Shown: positions 8,286-17,356, counted from the stretch's first letter. The stretch: 58,288 nt of DNA from SAR202 cluster bacterium (GCA_009392215.1 VFGZ01000036.1:1-58288), one strand, 5' to 3'. The notes: a model not told the origin generated them from the letters alone. Translations and numbers: made by a program.

Positions 8286-9458
8286 GTGACATACGACCTC
8301 GTTATCAAAAATGGCACCGTGATTGACCCTTCTAAAAAAATTTGTGAAAAAAAAGACATCGCTGTAGCCGGTGGCAAAATAGCAGCCGTAAACAACTATA
8401 TTTCAGACGGCAATTCCCACGATGTGATCGAAGCCGAAGGTCTACTAGTAACACCCGGGCTCGTTGACCTTCACGTCCACGTTTGGTGGGGGGTTGCTCA
8501 CCTCGCCATCGAAGCAGATCCTGCATGTGTTTACCGAGGCGTGACCACAGCGATAGACGCCGGTTCTTCCGGTTCAAACACGATCGCCGGTTTCCATCGT
8601 TATGTCATAGACCAAGCCCATACTCGGGTACTGGCTTTCTTGCACATATCTGGAATGGGACAACTGGATAACAACATCGGCGAACTAGAAGATATTCGTT
8701 GGGCGCGTGTAGAGCAGGCTATTGAAGCGGCCGAGCTTCATTCTGATGTGATCGTGGGCATTAAAGTCAGGCTAACTGAAAACATTGTCGGATCCAATGA
8801 CCTGATCGCCCTCAAACGAGCCCTCGAAGCTGGACAAGAACTGAATAAACCAGTAATGATTCACATCGGCGGATCAGTGAACCAGGTCGAAGAATTTCTA
8901 GAACAACTGCGCCCAGGCGATATCGTAACTCATTCATTCACCGGACGACCACATGGGATTCTGGATAACAACAACAAAGTTATTGACGCCGCTTGGGATG
9001 CTATGAACCGAGGAGTCATTTTTGATGTTGGGCATGGTGCAGGCTCTTTCTCATTCCCAGTAGCCGAAGCCTGTTTGGAACAAGGACTAGGTCCCGGAAC
9101 AGTGTCATCAGATGTTCACCGTTACAACATTCGAGGTCCGGTTTTCGATCTTATGACCACCCTATCGAAATACATACACCTCGGGTACTCAATCGGGGAT
9201 GCAATAGCACTCGGTAGTTCTATACCATCAGCTGCAGTTGGATTGCCAGACAATATTGGGACTTTGAAAATCGGAGCCGATGCCGATATCGCTATTATTG
9301 AACACCGTAAAGGACCTATAACGTTTTCAGATGCCGATGGCAATGAACGGAATGGAAATCAACTTCTGCTTCCCGTAGAAACGCTTCGCAAAGGAAAACG
9401 ATTCAATCCCCAACACTCTGCACATCCAAATCTCTTAGGACATCCCCACAGGCATTAA
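8286..9458 (+). CDS. amidohydrolase/deacetylase-family metallohydrolase
   Basis: A 390-residue TIM-barrel amidohydrolase with a binuclear-metal site: His63 and His65 (DLHVHVWWG), probable carboxylated Lys160 (VGIKVRL), His193, His216 and Asp276 (SSDVHRY). The HVHVWWG signature belongs to the dihydroorotase-like deacetylase group, some members of which hydrolyse N-acetyl derivatives of hydroxy acids. The start is a GTG at 8286 giving MTYDLVIKNGTVIDP, the standard amidohydrolase N-terminus; an AAAGAT just upstream is a weak ribosome-binding site. It diverges from the pseudouridine synthase gene. The substrate is unknown. Confidence 0.88.
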   Translation: MTYDLVIKNGTVIDPSKKICEKKDIAVAGGKIAAVNNYISDGNSHDVIEAEGLLVTPGLVDLHVHVWWGVAHLAIEADPACVYRGVTTAIDAGSSGSNTIAGFHRYVIDQAHTRVLAFLHISGMGQLDNNIGELEDIRWARVEQAIEAAELHSDVIVGIKVRLTENIVGSNDLIALKRALEAGQELNKPVMIHIGGSVNQVEEFLEQLRPGDIVTHSFTGRPHGILDNNNKVIDAAWDAMNRGVIFDVGHGAGSFSFPVAEACLEQGLGPGTVSSDVHRYNIRGPVFDLMTTLSKYIHLGYSIGDAIALGSSIPSAAVGLPDNIGTLKIGADADIAIIEHRKGPITFSDADGNERNGNQLLLPVETLRKGKRFNPQHSAHPNLLGHPHRH

Positions 9459-9663
9459 CCCCACCTCTGAGTTGTTCCATCTTGATTGAAAAGCACTAAT
9501 AGAGTAAACCCATAGTCACAGACTGCAACCGTCAAATATACGAATAGAAACCCATTGCAACTAATCACACCGATCTTAGATATACAGGATCGTCAGATAT
9601 TCTTCATACTAGACACTCACACCATTGTCACAGAAGTATCCTTAATGAAAAGGAGAGTGTTGA

Positions 9664-10938
9664 ATGGCTAAAAAGCCCGGTCGAATAGGCATTCTTGTTG
9701 GTGGAGGGCCTGCTCCAGGTATCAACAGTGTAATTTCTGCTGCCGTCATAGAAGCAGTCAACTCTAATTACGAGGCAGTAGGGATAAAAAATGGATACGA
9801 ATTTCTGGTCAAAGGCGACACCTCACAAACGGTTCATTTTGATCTGGAAGATATAGCGACCATCCATACTCAAGGGGGCTCGATTCTACACACATCACGT
9901 ACCAATCCGACTAAACGAGATGAAGATCTCGAAACCTGCATAAGTACACTCAAAAAACTAAACGTCCATTATTTGATCACAATAGGTGGTGACGATACCT
10001 CATACGGTGCCAGTGAGATTGCAAGAAAAGCTGATGGAGATATACGCGTCGCCCACGTACCAAAAACAATTGACAACGATTTACCTTTACCTGGCGATAT
10101 GCCAACTTTCGGATATGAAACCGCACGACACGTCGGTGCTGGAATTGTAATGAATCTTAAAGAAGATTCACGAACTACGAATCGATGGTACTTCATCGTG
10201 GCAATGGGTCGACACGCCGGACATTTAGCACTAGGAATAGGCAAGGCCTCGGCATCGACGCTAACCCTGATACCAGAGGAATTCCGTCAACCAACAATAA
10301 GTCTGTCAGAGGTATGTGATGTTCTTGAAGGAGCTATCTTAAAGCGCAAAGTATCAGGCCGTCCCGATGGTGTAGCGATAATCGCTGAAGGGATAGCCAG
10401 TAAACTCAACGTTAACGACCTGCGTAACATTGCAGGAATTGAAATTCCACGCGATGAATACGGCAACATACGCCTCGCTGACCTGCCACTCGCTCGTATT
10501 CTTAGGACCGAAGTTGAGAGGCGGTTCAAGGAAAGAGGAGAAGCAATGGACATCGTAGATCTCACACTGGGATACGAATTACGCTCAGCACCACCAATTC
10601 CATTTGACATCGACTACACCCGCACACTCGGTCATGGTGCAGTTCGCTTCCTGCTTTCAGACGTGCGGGAAAATAAGCGGACTGATCGAGGAGCCATGAT
10701 ATGTATGGTAGATAGCCAACTCAAAGCTGTCCCGTTTGAGGATATGCGCGACGCCAAAACAGGAAAAACCACTATCCGAATGGTTGATGTCGACAACCTG
10801 TACTATGACGTAGCGCGGCGTTACATGATTCGACTGGAAAACAGTGATCTTGAAGACACGGAATTACTTTCTAAGCTGGCAGAGCAAGCATCCATGCGAC
10901 CTGACGCATTCAAACGCCGTTTCGCCCTGAAAAGTTAA
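9664..10938 (+). CDS. 6-phosphofructokinase, PPi-dependent type by signature
   Basis: Phosphorylates fructose 6-phosphate. The PFK core is clear: GGGPAPGIN at the N-terminus, GGDDT (108-112), PKTIDND (133-139) and MGRHAGH. Asp at the fourth position of the phosphate-donor loop (GGDD rather than GGDG) and Lys in PKTIDND (rather than Gly) are the known marks of pyrophosphate-using enzymes, so a reversible PPi-PFK is the likeliest reading. At 424 residues it is longer than the short ATP-PFK. A strong ribosome-binding site (AAGGAGAG) precedes the ATG. It ends 14 bases before ccmA, so the ccm genes may be cotranscribed with it, an odd pairing. Confidence 0.9.
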   Translation: MAKKPGRIGILVGGGPAPGINSVISAAVIEAVNSNYEAVGIKNGYEFLVKGDTSQTVHFDLEDIATIHTQGGSILHTSRTNPTKRDEDLETCISTLKKLNVHYLITIGGDDTSYGASEIARKADGDIRVAHVPKTIDNDLPLPGDMPTFGYETARHVGAGIVMNLKEDSRTTNRWYFIVAMGRHAGHLALGIGKASASTLTLIPEEFRQPTISLSEVCDVLEGAILKRKVSGRPDGVAIIAEGIASKLNVNDLRNIAGIEIPRDEYGNIRLADLPLARILRTEVERRFKERGEAMDIVDLTLGYELRSAPPIPFDIDYTRTLGHGAVRFLLSDVRENKRTDRGAMICMVDSQLKAVPFEDMRDAKTGKTTIRMVDVDNLYYDVARRYMIRLENSDLEDTELLSKLAEQASMRPDAFKRRFALKS

Positions 10939-10952
10939 CGGAACGCAATACA

Positions 10953-11690
10953 TTGACAAAACGAGACCCGTTGTTTGCCATCAAAGTCGAAGATGTGGTT
11001 AAGAGTTACGCGGAAGTAATGGTCCTGCGGCGCATCAAATTTTCACTTCAGCCTGGTGAAGTAGCTGTTATTTTGGGAGCCAATGGTGCAGGAAAATCAA
11101 CCCTGTTACGCATTCTGGCAATGCTTACACAACCCGATTCTGGAAGCATTGATATATACGGAAACGACATTGCCAAAAATGGACCTCAAGTTCGTGCATT
11201 AACAGGTTCTGTGCTCCACTCTCCGATGCTCTACACCGATATGTCAGTACGTGAAAATCTGACTTTGTTTGCTGAACTGTATCGCCTCAAAAATATCGAT
11301 ACTCTTATCGAAAAAAACGCGTGTAAAGTAGGTATTCAATCGAGGTTAGACCACCGTGTTAGAACCCTGTCACATGGATTTCAAAAAAGAGCGGCGCTCG
11401 CACGTGCGCTGATGCATAAACCGCAATTACTGCTACTAGACGAACCTGAATCTGGTTTGGATTCACGATCCGTATCCTACTTGGAAAACGTAGTGGAAGA
11501 ATATCGTTCTTCCGGTCGAACCATACTCATGACCACTCATATCATCGAACACGCGCTCGAAATTGCTGATAAAGCCATCGTGATAACTGATGGATATGTA
11601 CATCTTGAATCAACTACGACATGTTTGAACAAATCAAATATCTTATCCGCCTATTCACATACCTTGCCAAAAACATCAGGTGACCTATGA
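10953..11690 (+). CDS. ccmA: heme exporter ATP-binding subunit CcmA
   Basis: ATPase of the CcmAB(CD) complex that releases holo-CcmE for cytochrome c maturation. Walker A is GANGAGKST (42-50), the ABC signature is LSHGFQKR and Walker B is LLLLDEPESG, followed by the H-loop TTHIIEH. At 245 residues it is slightly longer than proteobacterial CcmA (about 205-220). The start is a TTG at 10953, because no ATG lies before the conserved domain. Its stop overlaps the ccmB start by four bases (ATGA). The ABC class is certain; the Ccm role rests on the following ccmB, ccmC and ccmE. Confidence 0.9.
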   Translation: MTKRDPLFAIKVEDVVKSYAEVMVLRRIKFSLQPGEVAVILGANGAGKSTLLRILAMLTQPDSGSIDIYGNDIAKNGPQVRALTGSVLHSPMLYTDMSVRENLTLFAELYRLKNIDTLIEKNACKVGIQSRLDHRVRTLSHGFQKRAALARALMHKPQLLLLDEPESGLDSRSVSYLENVVEEYRSSGRTILMTTHIIEHALEIADKAIVITDGYVHLESTTTCLNKSNILSAYSHTLPKTSGDL

Positions 11691-12361
11691 GAGAGTCTCT
11701 AGCTGTCATCTGGGCGATCGGGCGCAAAGATTTACTGCTGGAAACACGAAATAAAGACGTAATCGTCGCAATTTCAGTTTTCGCGTTGCTAGTACTAATG
11801 ATTTTCACTTTTGCCATCGATATCAATCAGGTTAATGCAAAACTAACAGGCCCTGGCATTTTATGGGCCAGTATTGCTTTCGCAGGTGTGACCGGATTGA
11901 ATCGAGCCTTTGCACTTGAGTTGGAAGGGAACACATTAGAAGCACTAATGTTAGCGCCCATAAGCCGAGATCTAATTTACGCTGGCAAAATGCTTGGCAA
12001 TTTCCTCTTTATCACAGCAGCGCAGATCATAGTAATACCAATATTCGCAGTACTGTTCAACTTAGCTGTACTGAGATGGGAAATGCTGGTTGTCAGCCTT
12101 CTTACAACGATAGGTTTCAGCGCTATTGGCACCTTGTTTGCCGCAATGACAATACGAGTTAGAGCCAGAGAAGTTATGCTGCCCCTACTATTTCTGCCAG
12201 TCGTAACGCCTTTGATCATGGCTGCAGTCGAATCTACAAGTCATGTCGTGAATGACAGTAGTTGGCCAGAGATCTACCAATGGATACAACTCGCTATAGC
12301 GTTCGATATAGCATTTATTGTTATTTCTGCATTCATTTTCCAGCAAATCTTAGAAGATTAA
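11687..12361 (+). CDS. ccmB: heme exporter membrane subunit CcmB
   Basis: A 224-residue integral membrane protein with six hydrophobic segments and the CcmB landmark stretch ELEGNTLEALMLAPISR near residue 80, where the cytoplasmic loop meets CcmA. It is the permease partner of CcmA in cytochrome c system I. It starts within the ccmA stop codon (ATGA), indicating translational coupling, and is followed by ccmC after about 130 bases. Confidence 0.9.
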   Translation: MRESLAVIWAIGRKDLLLETRNKDVIVAISVFALLVLMIFTFAIDINQVNAKLTGPGILWASIAFAGVTGLNRAFALELEGNTLEALMLAPISRDLIYAGKMLGNFLFITAAQIIVIPIFAVLFNLAVLRWEMLVVSLLTTIGFSAIGTLFAAMTIRVRAREVMLPLLFLPVVTPLIMAAVESTSHVVNDSSWPEIYQWIQLAIAFDIAFIVISAFIFQQILED

Positions 12362-12490
12362 CTTTTCATCAACATTTAGAAGGTCTGGAGAAGTATTTTT
12401 TATCAGAAATACACTATGTTTGTGATAAAATTCAGCAAGTCATGACGGTTCGCATATCGCTAATCCGCTTATCGCTAAAATATCCATTTG

Positions 12491-13228
12491 ATGACCAAAG
12501 TTATTAACCTAATCGTCTCCCCTATTGCCTTGAGTGCAGTGCTTATGGGCACGACATTATGGCTTATATTGGTTTGGGTTCCCACCGAAACAAACCAAGG
12601 TGCTGTTCAACGAATTCTTTACTTACACGTGCCAATCGCATGGGGCGCGATGATGGGAATTATAGTCGTAAGCGCCGGCTCGTTTTTATACCTATGGAAG
12701 AAAAATGAGATTTGGGATCGACTCGCAGTTGCCTCCGCCGAAGTCGGAGTAGTGTTCGGAGGACTGGCTCTGCTCACCGGAATGATCTGGGCTAAACCCG
12801 TTTGGGCAGTATGGTGGACAGGAGAGGCTAAGTTAACGACGACCTTAATTTTATTTTTTATCTATGTCGCATATTTAATGTTCAGGGCGTACTTTCCTCC
12901 AGGAACTCAGCGGCAAAGACTGGCGGCAATCATTGCCATCATAGGAGCCATCGATACGCCTATCATCTACTTCGCCGCAAATCTTTGGTCGCAAGCCCAT
13001 CCTCCACTTATCACAGGGCCAGCTGCTGATAGTGAATCATCACTCGGAACGAGCTTGGGTGTCGTGTTATTAGCTTCAACGATCTCATTCACATTACTTT
13101 TTATCTTGCTCGTTAAAATGCGATATGAAATCCGTAAGTCGGAAGATGAAATTAAACATTTCAAAAGGAATCACCAATTGGATTCCGCAGTACTAAACAA
13201 CATTAGTCAGGCCAGAGGAACAAGTTGA
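12491..13228 (+). CDS. ccmC: heme handling protein CcmC
   Basis: CcmC presents heme to CcmE at the outer face of the membrane. About six transmembrane segments are visible. The tryptophan-rich heme-binding loop is present as PVWAVWWTGEAKLTTTL, a variant of the usual WGTWWVWD. Conserved histidines flank it: His48 or thereabouts in LYLHVPIAWG and one in SQAHPPLI. A TTG directly before the ATG is an alternative start. Its stop overlaps the TTG start of the next gene (TTGA). Confidence 0.9.
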   Translation: MTKVINLIVSPIALSAVLMGTTLWLILVWVPTETNQGAVQRILYLHVPIAWGAMMGIIVVSAGSFLYLWKKNEIWDRLAVASAEVGVVFGGLALLTGMIWAKPVWAVWWTGEAKLTTTLILFFIYVAYLMFRAYFPPGTQRQRLAAIIAIIGAIDTPIIYFAANLWSQAHPPLITGPAADSESSLGTSLGVVLLASTISFTLLFILLVKMRYEIRKSEDEIKHFKRNHQLDSAVLNNISQARGTS

Positions 13229-13767
13229 AGATATTCAATTATGGTTTAGCGTTACTAATCGTGTGCGTAGGGCTGGTAGCTCATGACCTGCCGAGCCTTG
13301 TATTGGCGCAGTCGAATCCATTAGTAAACGGAATCGTTGTAGGTATCGAAACAAATGACAACGAGCAGTTAATCACGTTTGTCGTTTCAGACTCAACTGG
13401 AACCCTAACAACTTTCAAGGTGTCTGATAGCACAAAATACGGATTAGAAAATCAAGCAGGTGATCGTTGGGTCACCTCCCACAAAGATGGTTCGGAAGAA
13501 GCTGCAAGACGCCTGAGCGAACACCAAGAAAGATTTGTGCCTATAACCGTCTCTTACTCGGAAGCGACCGAAGATTCTGGACAAATAACTGGAATCGCAA
13601 CATCAGTAGTAGATAGAGAGCAGGGCAAGCTAGAAACCAACCTCGGTTACATCTTTGCCGTTTTTGCCATTACATGGATCCTATTTTTTGCCTATGTTTT
13701 CTACATGGGACGAAAACAAAAGGTGGTTCAATATGAAATCACCCAGATCAAAGCATCACTCCAGTAA
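13225..13767 (+). CDS. periplasmic-domain protein with CcmD-like C-terminus
   Basis: A 180-residue protein in the ccm operon. An N-terminal hydrophobic segment (about 6-28) ends in VLAQS and may be a signal peptide. Residues 34-135 form a beta-rich extracytoplasmic region. A second membrane segment near 145-165 (YIFAVFAITWILFFAYVFYM) is followed by a basic, coiled-coil-like tail (GRKQKVVQYEITQIKASL), the arrangement of CcmD, a small protein usually of only 40-70 residues. I read it as CcmD fused to an extra periplasmic domain. The TTG start overlaps the ccmC stop (TTGA) and has AGAGGA upstream. It overlaps ccmE by 35 bases. The role of the N-terminal domain is unknown. Confidence 0.75.
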   Translation: MKIFNYGLALLIVCVGLVAHDLPSLVLAQSNPLVNGIVVGIETNDNEQLITFVVSDSTGTLTTFKVSDSTKYGLENQAGDRWVTSHKDGSEEAARRLSEHQERFVPITVSYSEATEDSGQITGIATSVVDREQGKLETNLGYIFAVFAITWILFFAYVFYMGRKQKVVQYEITQIKASLQ

Positions 13768-14371
13768 CACTAAATCAATACATCTTGATCACATGTTCAA
13801 CAAAGCAAACAATTCACAAAATAACAATAACCCTGATGAATTTCACGATCCTGATAATTCACTAACACAAGGTGCTCGGACAACTACATTGATGGGGCCA
13901 CGCCAAAAAATGGTGTTTGCTTTCACTCTCGCATCGATAGCATTGGCATATTTCGCTTTCACCGCATTCCAGGGAGCTACTGTCAACTATCTCTCGGTCG
14001 ACCAAGTATCTTACGAATCACCTACTGCGTCAGATCGCCAGGTCGGCGTCACCGGAAAACTTGTAAAAGACTCGTACGTGCGAGATGCTGATGGAATTAC
14101 TGCACGATTTTCAATCAAAGACGAAAATGGCTCCGAAAAACTTGCAGTCACCTACGCTGGAGAAATTGGACAAGTGTTTTTCAATGATCATTCAGAGATT
14201 ATTGTCCAAGGAAGAAAACTCGTGGATGGATCTTTTAAGGCGGATAATTTAACTGTGCGCTGCCCGTCAAAATATCTCACTGCAGCTGAACAGGCAGAGC
14301 TGGACGCACAGAACAATGGTGAACCATCCGCCCCCCCTTATCAGGCAGACTACTTTGATCAAGAAGCGTAA
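13733..14371 (+). CDS. ccmE: heme chaperone CcmE, Cys-type (CxxxY)
   Basis: CcmE carries heme covalently in the periplasm. The order is a polar N-terminal extension (1-58), one transmembrane anchor (about 59-79), then an OB-fold domain ending at RCPSKYL. In classical CcmE the heme attaches to His in HxxxY. Here the aligned position is Cys177 with Tyr181, the CxxxY form known from some archaea and Desulfovibrio. The start at 13733 is chosen for its AAGGTGG ribosome-binding site; it overlaps the previous gene by 35 bases. A later Met (13793) is possible. No ccmF, ccmG or ccmH follows in this window. Confidence 0.9.
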   Translation: MKSPRSKHHSSNTKSIHLDHMFNKANNSQNNNNPDEFHDPDNSLTQGARTTTLMGPRQKMVFAFTLASIALAYFAFTAFQGATVNYLSVDQVSYESPTASDRQVGVTGKLVKDSYVRDADGITARFSIKDENGSEKLAVTYAGEIGQVFFNDHSEIIVQGRKLVDGSFKADNLTVRCPSKYLTAAEQAELDAQNNGEPSAPPYQADYFDQEA

Positions 14372-14443
14372 CCAAAACTAACACGCTGTCCATAGAATCA
14401 ACGCTCAGTAGTATTTACCATCGTAAACACCGAATACCAACTT

Positions 14444-15694
14444 TTACTGCAAATCAATCCGCAATTGGCGAAATTGAGAACTTGACAGCATCACTACAAC
14501 TGTAAAAACAACCAGTCCACACGCCAATATTGTTAACGAATAACGCAAATTAAACATTGTTGCGAGAGAACCACTGACTAACCCACCTAACGGAAAAGCA
14601 GACCACGCCAGCTCATAAGCCCCAATTACCCTACCCCGCACGACAGCAGGAACATTGACCTGAATAACCGCAATACCTAGCGCAATATGCACTGCATTAA
14701 AGTAACCCAGAAGAAAAGCTATTGGCAAGGCGAGGGCCATCGTACTTGAAAATGCCCACGCAACCACAAAGCCGCCAAAAAGAATATCGGTCAACAACAA
14801 AGCTGGTCCAGCGCGCTTAACGCCACCGGTCCAAGACGTCGTCAATGCACCCGCCAAAGCGCCCAAACCTACAGCAGAAAACAAGTATCCAAGCCCTGTT
14901 TCACCAGTACCATACACTTCCTTTGCGAAGGCAGGGATAATAAAAATCAACCCTCCTAATACCAGAGCGTTAACCGCCGTGAACATTAAGTTCAAACGCA
15001 ATATCACGTTGCCGCGTAAAACCCTGACAACATCTCTTAAATCTTCAACAACGCCTTTTTGAACCGTCGGCTGTAGTTCGGTGTGAGGCCGGAATGTTTT
15101 ATACACCACGACCGCGAAACCAAACAGTCCGACTATTAATCCATATGAGGCAGTTGGCCCTGATATAGCAAGAAGAAACCCACCTATAATCGGAGCAACG
15201 ACACGCGCTCCATTAAATGCCGCCTGATCGATTGAGATAGCCCGCACTAAAATTCCTTTGGGTACAACATCTGGTAATAAAGACAACCGCGCTATCCAGT
15301 CCAAGGCCAAGGCCGATCCCTGTGCTCCGCCGGCAATCAGTAAGTGCCACGGTTCAAGAGCATCAAAAACTAAAAGCACCACCACGGCGAACATGGGTGC
15401 ACCCGCAACTATCGCTCCCACAATAAGCAACCGCGTTCGAGAGACTCGATCCGCTAGCATGCCGGCCAAAATCGCAATAATGACATTAGGAATACCAACA
15501 GCTGCCCCCAATGCCGCAAGCCAAATGGTTGAACTAGTTAGCTCAAAGAGCAGATATCCTTGTGATACCGTTATAAGTTGATGTCCTGTACCCCACATGA
15601 GCGTGGCTCCCACAAATCTAAGAAGAGAGGAGTCTCGCAAGGCACCAAGTAAACCAACATCAGGTTCTTTTTTTATCTGAGAATTATTACCCAT
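14444..15694 (-). CDS. MFS transporter (EntS-like, MFS_3 group)
   Basis: A membrane protein with about 12 hydrophobic segments and the cytoplasmic loop motif GMLADRVSRTRLL after helix 2, typical of major facilitator drug or siderophore exporters of the EntS type. The start MGNNSQIKKEP is preferred because it leaves a short polar N-terminus before helix 1. An upstream in-frame ATG at 15748 would add 18 hydrophobic residues and is possible. It converges on the ccm cluster, ending about 70 bases from ccmE, and diverges from plsY. The substrate is unknown. Confidence 0.88.
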   Translation of the reverse strand: MGNNSQIKKEPDVGLLGALRDSSLLRFVGATLMWGTGHQLITVSQGYLLFELTSSTIWLAALGAAVGIPNVIIAILAGMLADRVSRTRLLIVGAIVAGAPMFAVVVLLVFDALEPWHLLIAGGAQGSALALDWIARLSLLPDVVPKGILVRAISIDQAAFNGARVVAPIIGGFLLAISGPTASYGLIVGLFGFAVVVYKTFRPHTELQPTVQKGVVEDLRDVVRVLRGNVILRLNLMFTAVNALVLGGLIFIIPAFAKEVYGTGETGLGYLFSAVGLGALAGALTTSWTGGVKRAGPALLLTDILFGGFVVAWAFSSTMALALPIAFLLGYFNAVHIALGIAVIQVNVPAVVRGRVIGAYELAWSAFPLGGLVSGSLATMFNLRYSLTILACGLVVFTVVVMLSSSQFRQLRIDLQ

Positions 15695-15821
15695 GAAATT
15701 CCATTGTGAACCCACCCCACAAAATGCGAACGCCAGCAGGAAAGCCAAATACGCGTTTCAGGACGAAAAATACAGTAACGGTAATATCTGTTTATCCACT
15801 CACTGATACAATTCACAACAA

Positions 15822-16490
15822 ATGATGAGTACAGCCGTTACATTAGATACGTTCTTAATTGCAGCAATCATTGCGTATGCTCTGGGTGCAATTCCAGTTG
15901 CTTACACGATAGGTAGAATAAACGGTATCAACGTTTTCCAGGTGGGCTCGCGACAAGCTGGCGCAACCAACATTTGGAGACAGGTATCCCGTAAACAAGG
16001 CGTGGTCGTAACAGCAATCGATGCAACCAAAGGCGTATCAGCCATTTTTATTGCACGATACATCGGACTAGAGGGCACCGAACTTCTCGTACCAACAGCA
16101 GCAGCCATTGCAGGTCACTGGAACTCTCCGATCACTAAATTTAGGGGCGGAGATGGCGTGGTAACTTTGATGGGTGCATCATTGGGAATAGCTCCAATCA
16201 CAGTATTCCTGGGGCTAACTATTGGCACCATCGCCGCGGTAACAATGCATAAAAAACTTAACCACCCAAGTCTGTGGGGAGGGATTGTTGGATTTATTGT
16301 TTTCATCACCTTGTCGTTCCGCCCAGATTCCAACATCGAACCAGCCATCGTATACGGCCTAACGGGCATAGGCGTCGCCATTATGCTACACAGCATTTAT
16401 TTCCATAAACGGCACAAAGAATATTTTAACCCTCGGGAAACACAGCATAAAGACCTCGACGCTACAATCACCCAAGATCGCCTGAGTTAA
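15822..16490 (+). CDS. plsY: glycerol-3-phosphate acyltransferase PlsY-like
   Basis: PlsY transfers the acyl group of acyl-phosphate to glycerol 3-phosphate at the start of phospholipid synthesis. The 222-residue protein has five to six transmembrane segments and the family's three motifs in order: GAIPVAYTIGR, VGSRQAGATNIWR and GHWNSPITKFRGGDGVVT. Two positions differ from the usual consensus: GSGNxGATN is GSRQAGATN, and the Lys of GGKGVAT is Asp111. It may be a divergent PlsY or a paralogue of altered function. Its stop overlaps the korB stop by four bases tail to tail (16487-16490). Confidence 0.8.
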   Translation: MMSTAVTLDTFLIAAIIAYALGAIPVAYTIGRINGINVFQVGSRQAGATNIWRQVSRKQGVVVTAIDATKGVSAIFIARYIGLEGTELLVPTAAAIAGHWNSPITKFRGGDGVVTLMGASLGIAPITVFLGLTIGTIAAVTMHKKLNHPSLWGGIVGFIVFITLSFRPDSNIEPAIVYGLTGIGVAIMLHSIYFHKRHKEYFNPRETQHKDLDATITQDRLS

Positions 16491-17356
16491 ACCTTCAATA
16501 AATAGGAATCAAGCAGTTGCTCATTTGTCTTACTCGGAGCTTTCGATTGTAATTCCTGATATCTATCTTGAAGTGTTTTACCTTCGTATTTGAAGATCAC
16601 ACCCAGAGGAATACCAGGTCGGTCTAACAGATCATTAGCTGCTTGAACACTAGTGGGATCATGATCTTCTGGTATGTCATATGCCAACCCTTTAATCCCC
16701 TCTTTGGGTTTGCCTTTCAAGATTTCATAGGTGTCGTTGTATGTCGTGCAAGGTGACTGAACATGAACAATGCTGAAGCCTCGGTGGTTCATTGCCTCTT
16801 GTATCAACTTAGCAAGAACGCGAGGCTTACTTGAATAGTACGAGGCAATATAGGTTACTCCAATAGACATATAATGCCGCAAAGGAGAAATAGGAGTTTC
16901 AATCTTCCCAAGAGGCGTCGATACTGTCACTGCCCCATAATCGGTCGTAGGTGAAGATTGACCTTTAGTCAGACCGTAAACCCCATTGTCCATTACCACG
17001 GCAGTAACATCCAAATTACGATTGGCAGCAGGACCAATATGCTCTGCTCCTATTGAGAGAAAATCACCGTCTCCAGCAACAACAACCGTGTTCAGTTCCG
17101 GCTTAGCCATCTTCACACCAAAAGAAATCGGAAGAGCACGACCATGAATTCCATGAAGGCCGAATGGTTGGTCCCCTTCAACGAGGTGAACCATATTTCC
17201 GGAACATCCAATTCCGGCAACCACGATATTGTTAGCCTGCGGTTCCTCATGCTCGGTCGAATAATTCTCTAGCGCCACCTGAAGCGCTCTACGCACTCCA
17301 AAGTCGCCGCAGCCGGGGCACCATGCAAAATCGTATTCAGGGTTGCGCTTACTCAT
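16487..17356 (-). CDS. korB: 2-oxoacid:ferredoxin oxidoreductase, beta subunit
   Basis: TPP-binding subunit of the enzyme that oxidatively decarboxylates 2-oxoglutarate (or another 2-oxoacid) and reduces ferredoxin. The 289-residue protein has WCPGCGDFG and GIGCSG, cysteines expected to hold the [4Fe-4S] cluster with a later Cys in QSPCTTYN. It also has the TPP-Mg motif GDGDFLSIG and DNGVYGLTKGQSSPT. It overlaps korA by four bases, so the two are translationally coupled. 2-oxoglutarate is preferred because of the KorAB type, but pyruvate or branched-chain acids cannot be excluded. Confidence 0.92.
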   Translation of the reverse strand: MSKRNPEYDFAWCPGCGDFGVRRALQVALENYSTEHEEPQANNIVVAGIGCSGNMVHLVEGDQPFGLHGIHGRALPISFGVKMAKPELNTVVVAGDGDFLSIGAEHIGPAANRNLDVTAVVMDNGVYGLTKGQSSPTTDYGAVTVSTPLGKIETPISPLRHYMSIGVTYIASYYSSKPRVLAKLIQEAMNHRGFSIVHVQSPCTTYNDTYEILKGKPKEGIKGLAYDIPEDHDPTSVQAANDLLDRPGIPLGVIFKYEGKTLQDRYQELQSKAPSKTNEQLLDSYLLKV

